Part shown: positions 5,602 through 9,064 of the stretch, piece after piece
Numbering within the stretch: the first letter of the stretch is position 1
Layout of the letters: each line of letters opens with the position of its first letter
NCBI GenBank assembly: GCA_013286985.1
Contig: JABDEQ010000087.1
Location: 1 to 9,064, forward strand
Direction of reading: 5' to 3'
Length of the DNA: 9,064 nt
Source of the DNA: Bacteroidota bacterium
Lineage (GTDB): Bacteria > Bacteroidota > Bacteroidia > Sphingobacteriales > Sphingobacteriaceae
Notes under the pieces: model-generated
What the model was told of the DNA's origin: nothing
Seen by the model: only the letters and a program-made list of their open reading frames with translations
Database searches by the model: none
Program-made: the position numbers and the translations under genes

Positions 5602-6189
5602 ATGATCTTCAAGTATTTTAATGGCCCGATTGATGAAATGAGCGACCTTGTGGACGAACAGTCTGTTTGTTCTATTTGTGGAAAAAAAGACTATTGTTTT
5701 GAATTAGATTACGCCACTACTCATGTATTTGGCGACGATGACAAAGATGGAAAGTTTGGATGTTATTCATGTTTAAAGGAAGGAAAGTTTGAATTTTGGC
5801 ACGACACTGAATTTGGAATGCTCGATGAAAACGGCTTAAACAAGGTTTATAAACATAATATGGATAACCCACCTTCGATTACTATTGAAAAGCTAATAGA
5901 ATTAAGAAGAACTCCGCAAATTATAACTTGGCAACAAGAATTGTGGCTAACGCATTGTGATGATTTTATGGTTTACAAAGGAACTTGGGAGCCTAAAGAT
6001 TTTTATTCAAACAGTAAAGATGGCGACGGTAAAGCTCTTTTTATGAGCATGACAGATAAAGAACTAAATCATTTGTGGGATGATAGCTTACCAGAGAACG
6101 AAACGATACTCGAAGAGTGGTATCCAACTTACTATGTATTCGAATGCAGTCATTGTGGCAAAATGCGCGGTAATTGGGATTGTGATTGA
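5602..6189 (+). CDS. CbrC-family (UPF0167) Cys-rich protein
   Basis: Starting at the ATG at 5602-5604 the product is 195 residues, the same length as I recall for E. coli CbrC. An in-frame ATG at 5419 would add 61 residues read through the repeat hairpins and is rejected. Motifs: CSIC at 23-26, CYSC at 54-57 and CSHC at 182-185 (likely zinc-binding Cys pairs), and the family signature RTPQIITWQQELWLTHCDDF at 103-122. E. coli CbrC is linked to colicin E2 tolerance, and relatives often occur as solitary or immunity-type genes near polymorphic toxins. No signal peptide or membrane segment. It is the only plus-strand gene of the patchwork, boxed between repeat copy C and sister repeat E, in the slot held by an unrelated gene in the left-hand unit. 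Family firm; biochemical role unknown. Confidence 0.9.
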   Translation: MIFKYFNGPIDEMSDLVDEQSVCSICGKKDYCFELDYATTHVFGDDDKDGKFGCYSCLKEGKFEFWHDTEFGMLDENGLNKVYKHNMDNPPSITIEKLIELRRTPQIITWQQELWLTHCDDFMVYKGTWEPKDFYSNSKDGDGKALFMSMTDKELNHLWDDSLPENETILEEWYPTYYVFECSHCGKMRGNWDCD

Positions 6190-6197
6190 TACACATT

Positions 6198-6246
6198 CTG
6201 GCCGAAGTTTATAAACTTCGACTTAAAATATTGCATGCATTCTGCT
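6198..6246 (+). repeat. REP-like single unit, sister subfamily, copy E
   Basis: CTGGC at 6198-6202 leads into a perfect CGAAGTTT (6203-6210) / AAACTTCG (6213-6220) hairpin, then TTAAAATATTGCATGCATT and a degenerate second arm to 6246. Same order and subfamily as copy D (stem GAAG instead of TAAG). It lies directly after the CbrC-family gene and before the CMD terminator, as copy D lies before the other terminator. Confidence 0.7.
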
Positions 6247-6250
6247 CCAA

Positions 6251-6286
6251 CAAAAAGCCTTTAGATTTTCATCCAAAGGCTTTTGT
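6251..6286. terminator. terminator after the CMD gene
   Basis: AAAAGCCTTTAGAT (6253-6266) pairs with ATCCAAAGGCTTTT (6271-6284) with one mismatch and a TTTC loop. It ends the leftward DUF417-CMD operon and may also stop rightward transcripts from the CbrC-family gene. The left arm is identical to that of the terminator at 4010. Confidence 0.8.
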
Positions 6287-6318
6287 CGTTTCTTCACCAT
6301 CATTATCAAAAACAATCC

Positions 6319-6852
6319 TTATAATTCAGGAGCTATCGGAAAATCAATAGGCACATCTGTTAAGGCAAATACATAGTTGCTGATGATCTTATCGCCCACG
6401 GCAATAACAACATCCATCAAACTGCCTTTATTATAACCGGCGGCGTAAAAGTTATCTACCAGTTGCGGGTCAGCATGGCCCTGATTCTCGGCAATACCTT
6501 TTACCAGTTTGGCTAGTGCATCCAGTTTAGCATCAAACTTAATTTCGGCTCTGCGTACTTCTAATACCTGCTCGTCTGTAAAGCCCTGCATTTTGCCAAT
6601 GGCTGTATGAGCGCTTAAACAATACTGACATTTGTTTACCTGGCTAACCACTAAATTAACCACTTCGCGTTCTTTGGCGCGCAGGGATGTTTTGCCACTA
6701 CCAAGTGTAAGATAATTGCCCAGCGCATTTTCCGAATGGGCAAATACGGCGAACAGATTAGGCACATGACCTGCCATTTTAGTAAGGTTATCAAATAGAA
6801 CCTGGTTTGCAGGTGAAACTTCTTCTCTGGTTGGAACGGGGAAAGTTTTCAT
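6319..6852 (-). CDS. carboxymuconolactone decarboxylase (CMD) family, AhpD-like protein
   Basis: A 177-residue AhpD-like protein. The CMD core carries EREVVNLVVSQVNKCQYCLSAH split here as Glu61/Glu63, Cys75-x-x-Cys78 and His82, the CxxC plus His arrangement used for thiol-based hydroperoxide reduction in AhpD relatives. No signal peptide, hence cytoplasmic. It starts 26 bp after the stop of the DUF417 membrane protein on the same strand, so the two form an operon ending at the hairpin at 6251-6286. The pairing with an RclC-like protein suggests response to oxidative or reactive-chlorine stress. Its 3' 183 bp are duplicated at 4080-4262 beside a transposase relic, which marks this gene end as the boundary of the accessory patchwork. 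The physiological electron donor and substrate cannot be read from sequence. Confidence 0.92.
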   Translation of the reverse strand: MKTFPVPTREEVSPANQVLFDNLTKMAGHVPNLFAVFAHSENALGNYLTLGSGKTSLRAKEREVVNLVVSQVNKCQYCLSAHTAIGKMQGFTDEQVLEVRRAEIKFDAKLDALAKLVKGIAENQGHADPQLVDNFYAAGYNKGSLMDVVIAVGDKIISNYVFALTDVPIDFPIAPEL

Positions 6853-6878
6853 GATTTTATATTTTAATGATTTTGTTA

Positions 6879-7427
6879 TTAACCTTTATTTTCTGAAAGG
6901 ATAGCTTTTTTACCAAAATAACTGATCAGGTAAAACGCTACACCCAATGATATGATATCCTTGAAAAGGAACAGGCCTAAAAAACTCATATAGCTTATTC
7001 CATTAACCGGAACAATGGCGCCGGGAGTAGTTATAACCATAGTACTGGTTATAAAGAACATTAGCGACGCAATAAGGCCTCCTACAATGCCGGCCTTAGG
7101 TTTCCAATAGCCGGTTAAAATCAATACAGCAGCAATTATTTCAGTAAGACCGATAATATCGGAACCGATATAAGGGCCAAATAATTTAAAGTGCCAGCTA
7201 ATTAACGGGTTGTTGGCAACCAGGGGAATGATGCCTTCGGCACCGGGTGCAGTCATTTTATAGGAGCCCGCCCAAAGGAGCATCGCTATCATACCTATGC
7301 TGGTAATGAGGAAAGAAATATTACGATCAATTGTCCATGCAGCTAATTTGGTTAAACCGCTTTTGGCTTTTTTTGTAAGGTCAGCAGAAGACTCCACATC
7401 TTGTGCTTCGGTTGCTAAAGTTTTCAT
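6879..7427 (-). CDS. DUF417 family inner-membrane protein (YkgB/RclC-like)
   Basis: A 182-residue membrane protein of the DUF417 family, which includes E. coli RclC (YkgB) of the reactive-chlorine resistance operon. Hydrophobic segments lie at about 37-56, 88-107, 112-134 and 147-170, giving four spans. Family marks are LLWAGSYKMTAPGAEGI (50-66), PLVANNPLISW (68-78), IGLTEIIAA (92-100) and TTPGA (133-137). A soluble N-terminal tail of about 35 residues precedes the first span. It is the first gene of a two-gene operon with the AhpD-like CMD gene 26 bp downstream. The molecular activity of DUF417 proteins is not established to my knowledge; the stress link is by homology with RclC and by context. 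Confidence 0.9.
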   Translation of the reverse strand: MKTLATEAQDVESSADLTKKAKSGLTKLAAWTIDRNISFLITSIGMIAMLLWAGSYKMTAPGAEGIIPLVANNPLISWHFKLFGPYIGSDIIGLTEIIAAVLILTGYWKPKAGIVGGLIASLMFFITSTMVITTPGAIVPVNGISYMSFLGLFLFKDIISLGVAFYLISYFGKKAILSENKG

Positions 7428-7501
7428 TTTTTTTAATGTTTATTTTTTTCTTTTTGTTGACGAGATAGTTGTGTCAGGTGAGCAATGTCATTACGCGGCA
7501 C

Positions 7502-7509
7502 CAAACATA
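7502..7509 (-). promoter_or_regulatory. possible -7 box of the DUF417-CMD operon
   Basis: The minus strand reads TATGTTTG, matching TAnnTTTG, 74 bp before the DUF417 ATG. No matching -33 TTG is seen and the upstream side is a GC-rich hairpin, so this is only a candidate. Confidence 0.3.
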
Positions 7510-7516
7510 TAGCCCC

Positions 7517-7653
7517 CTCTAAATCTCCCCCAGCAGGGGAGACTTTAGCTTCGCCCACGTTTATTTTTTTAGGTCCTCCCTAACGGGGAGGATTATTCAT
7601 ATTGTGTTTTATTTTTATGGCATTCATGAGGGCTCCGCCGTTTAGGCGGGGCT
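7517..7653. repeat. three GC-rich REP-like hairpins between operons
   Basis: Three unlike hairpins in a row. First, TCTCCCC (7524-7530) / GGGGAGA (7536-7542), extended by CTAAA/TTTAG with a bulge. Second, TCCTCCC (7574-7580) / GGGAGGA (7586-7592). Third, GCTCCGCC (7632-7639) / GGCGGGGC (7645-7652) with one wobble pair. The stems are GC-rich, unlike the AT-rich surroundings, and differ from the GGTCTAAG family. The third lies 9 bp beyond the SDR stop and could act as a weak transcript end, though no T run follows on the minus strand. Confidence 0.6.
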
Positions 7654-7661
7654 TGACAGAA

Positions 7662-8432
7662 TTATATACCCTTTACTTCACCGCCATCCATTCTCACGGC
7701 GGTGCCGGTCATCCATTTGGCTGCAGGCGATACCATAAATGCCATTAATTCAGCAATCTCCTCGGGTTCTCCATACCGTTCAATATGAGCGTCAACCAGG
7801 AATTTTGTTTTAGCTTCTTCCAGTGTCATATTATTTGCGGCCGACCATTTTTTCAAAAAACCGATGCGGCGGTTACTCATTACCGGTCCCGGCAGTACAC
7901 TGTTCACCTGAACACCATCCAATATACCCTGTTCTGCAAATGCTTTTGCAAGCGCCACTATAGCGGCATTTATTGTTGCCACAGCGGCAAACCCCGGCTT
8001 TGGATCTTCGGCAGAATTTCCTGAAGTGAGGATAACTGAACCTTTTGATTCTTTAAGGTAGGGCCATGCTTTGATCGTTAACCGGCGGGCACCGTGCAAT
8101 TTCATTTCGGCTCCATCGTTCCATTGTTCGTCAGTCATCTCAAACAGGTGAATTTGTGGTACGGCTCCGGCTATATTGATTACCGCATCAATTCGCCCGA
8201 ATTTTTTAATGGTTTCATTAATCACCACATCAACTGCTGCCACTTGTCTTAAATCTGCTGCAATAATCAACGGTTCGGCACCGGCTGCTTTTACAGCATC
8301 CGCAGTAACCTTTAATTCTTCTTCCCTGCGGGCTACTAATACTATACCCGTAAAATCTTTGGCCAGTCTGATTGCGGTTGCTGCACCAATTCCGGCACTG
8401 GCGCCGGTTACAATAGCTATTGAATTTTTCAT
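7662..8432 (-). CDS. short-chain dehydrogenase/reductase-fold protein lacking the catalytic YxxxK
   Basis: A 256-residue classical-length SDR Rossmann protein. Nucleotide-binding parts are intact: TGASAGIG at 9-16, Arg35-Arg36 after the second strand (favouring NADP), AADL at 58-61, and NIAG at 86-89. The active-site Ser is in TSGNS at 136-140 (Ser137). Fourteen residues later, where YxxxK is expected, the sequence reads VATIN (Val151 and Asn155), so both catalytic Tyr and Lys are absent. The C-terminal PGPV (181-184) and GEPEEIAELMAFMVSP (221-236) are normal for the family. It may therefore bind a nucleotide without classical redox catalysis, or use other residues. It follows the TMEM175-type channel gene by 47 bp on the same strand with no promoter-like box in the gap, so it is probably co-transcribed. 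Confidence 0.88.
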   Translation of the reverse strand: MKNSIAIVTGASAGIGAATAIRLAKDFTGIVLVARREEELKVTADAVKAAGAEPLIIAADLRQVAAVDVVINETIKKFGRIDAVINIAGAVPQIHLFEMTDEQWNDGAEMKLHGARRLTIKAWPYLKESKGSVILTSGNSAEDPKPGFAAVATINAAIVALAKAFAEQGILDGVQVNSVLPGPVMSNRRIGFLKKWSAANNMTLEEAKTKFLVDAHIERYGEPEEIAELMAFMVSPAAKWMTGTAVRMDGGEVKGI

Positions 8433-8479
8433 AATATTTTGGTTTTATTTTTGGTTAGTAATCTGTTCAAGTATTGTTT

Positions 8480-9064
8480 TTATATTTTGAGTTTTATTTG
8501 CGGGGGCGCCGGCCTCAGGTAAGAAAGCAATGCACACCATATTAAACCGAGGCTCCATAACGGAAATTTAAATGCGGGCAACATCGCCATAATAAATAGC
8601 CCGATGGTAAAGAATGACCGTACGTTCATAGTTCGCATACCCTTCATGGTTATCCCCTTTGATTGGTCGGTACACAAAGCCTCCCATACCAAAATGAGAT
8701 AGGTAACATTCACCAGTAAAAATATAGTTGCATAAATAAACACAGGTATCGGCGCCAGCCTGGTTTGCGCTATCCATGCTGTAGAAAACGGAACGAGCGA
8801 TACGGAAAACAGTTGTGCAAAATTACTCCATATCAGGGGCATAGTTGCCAATTTTGCGTGCCTTAACAGGTAATGATGATTTATCCAGGCAATAGCAACA
8901 AATAAATAACTTAATCCATAACTTAATGCCGTGGGCCACAATTTCAACAATTCCGAAAATGTTGGCTCCACAGGTGGTTTCAATAAGAAAACCATAATGG
9001 TAATTATTACTGCAAATACACCATCCGAAAAGGCGTTCAACCGTTCTGGCGTAGCAAAATCGTC
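8480..9064 (-). CDS. TMEM175-family (DUF1211) potassium channel, 5' end beyond window
   Basis: A membrane protein of the TMEM175/DUF1211 family, bacterial members of which form tetrameric potassium-permeable channels. The visible 194 residues begin in frame at the window edge (DDFATPERLNAFSDGVFAV). The TTG at 9038-9040 lies inside the conserved motif and is not the start; the true start is upstream. The hallmark RxxxFSD is present (Arg8, Phe12-Ser13-Asp14 of the visible part) at the head of the first span, as is WINHH (60-64) in the second. Hydrophobic segments at about 12-28, 43-62, 76-97, 106-128, 149-167 and 168-183 give six spans, the bacterial family's usual number. Only a few N-terminal residues should be missing. 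Confidence 0.9.
   Translation of the reverse strand, partial: DDFATPERLNAFSDGVFAVIITIMVFLLKPPVEPTFSELLKLWPTALSYGLSYLFVAIAWINHHYLLRHAKLATMPLIWSNFAQLFSVSLVPFSTAWIAQTRLAPIPVFIYATIFLLVNVTYLILVWEALCTDQSKGITMKGMRTMNVRSFFTIGLFIMAMLPAFKFPLWSLGLIWCALLSYLRPAPPQIKLKI

Noticed and set aside
3014..6246. Integron-type attC cassette array
   Set aside because: The hairpins do not show clear RYYYAAC/GTTRRRY boxes, cargo lies on both strands, no integrase is present, and a RAYT relic explains the hairpins better.
3014..6246. CRISPR array
   Set aside because: The repeats are 50-150 bp, structured, few and separated by whole genes rather than by uniform spacers.
9038..9040. TTG as start of the TMEM175-family gene
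   Set aside because: It falls within the conserved RLNAFSD motif, and the frame stays open to the window edge, so the gene is partial.

Overview
The window looks like a chromosomal segment of a Bacteroidota bacterium, most likely in the Sphingobacteriaceae (Pedobacter/Mucilaginibacter-like). This is inferred from moderate GC, TAnnTTTG-type -7 promoter boxes, weak Shine-Dalgarno sequences and the gene families present. No search was run, so the genus is a guess.

Left part (1-2805). On the minus strand are the N-terminal 242 residues of a DyP-type haem peroxidase, preceded by a metallo-beta-lactamase-fold hydrolase whose usual last metal-binding His is Tyr. Divergent from these is a plus-strand two-gene operon: an ArsR-type repressor and an overlapping AHSA1/SRPBCC protein. 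It starts at a promoter embedded between two 16-bp palindromes (candidate operators) and ends in a hairpin terminator.

Middle part (about 3014-6286). This is an accessory patchwork built on one family of REP-like structured repeats. Seven units of the form GGTCTAAGTT-loop-AACTTAGACC-TAAAAT plus a second GCAAG/CTTGC hairpin occur: a head-to-head pair at 3014-3155 and at 5351-5507, a right-hand unit at 4425-4490, and single units of a sister subfamily at 3954-4006 and 6198-6246. The first 68 bp of the two paired copies are identical. Beside the 4425-4490 unit lies a decayed N-terminal piece of a REP-associated tyrosine transposase (RAYT), which identifies the probable mobiliser of these repeats. 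Cargo between the repeats is an unknown 224-aa protein, a small lipoprotein downstream of a 5'-truncated toxin-tip-like frame, and a CbrC-family (UPF0167) protein. These suggest toxin/immunity-type cargo, but this is inference.

The same layout, repeat pair - cargo - sister repeat - hairpin terminator - 3' end of a CMD (AhpD-like) gene, occurs twice about 2.3 kb apart with different cargo. The right-hand copy ends in the intact CMD gene. The left-hand copy ends in a 183-bp CMD fragment, 93% identical, fused to the RAYT relic exactly at repeat sequence. This suggests repeat- or homology-driven duplication with cargo exchange at the 3' end of the CMD gene.

Right part (6319-9064). Two minus-strand operons read leftward. 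The first is a DUF417/RclC-like membrane protein followed by the CMD protein. The second is a TMEM175-family potassium channel (N-terminus cut by the window edge) followed by an SDR protein lacking the catalytic YxxxK. Between the operons are three GC-rich REP-like hairpins unrelated to the middle family. Together with the DyP peroxidase, the core genes lean toward redox and hypochlorous-stress handling. The middle part is recently remodelled accessory DNA.
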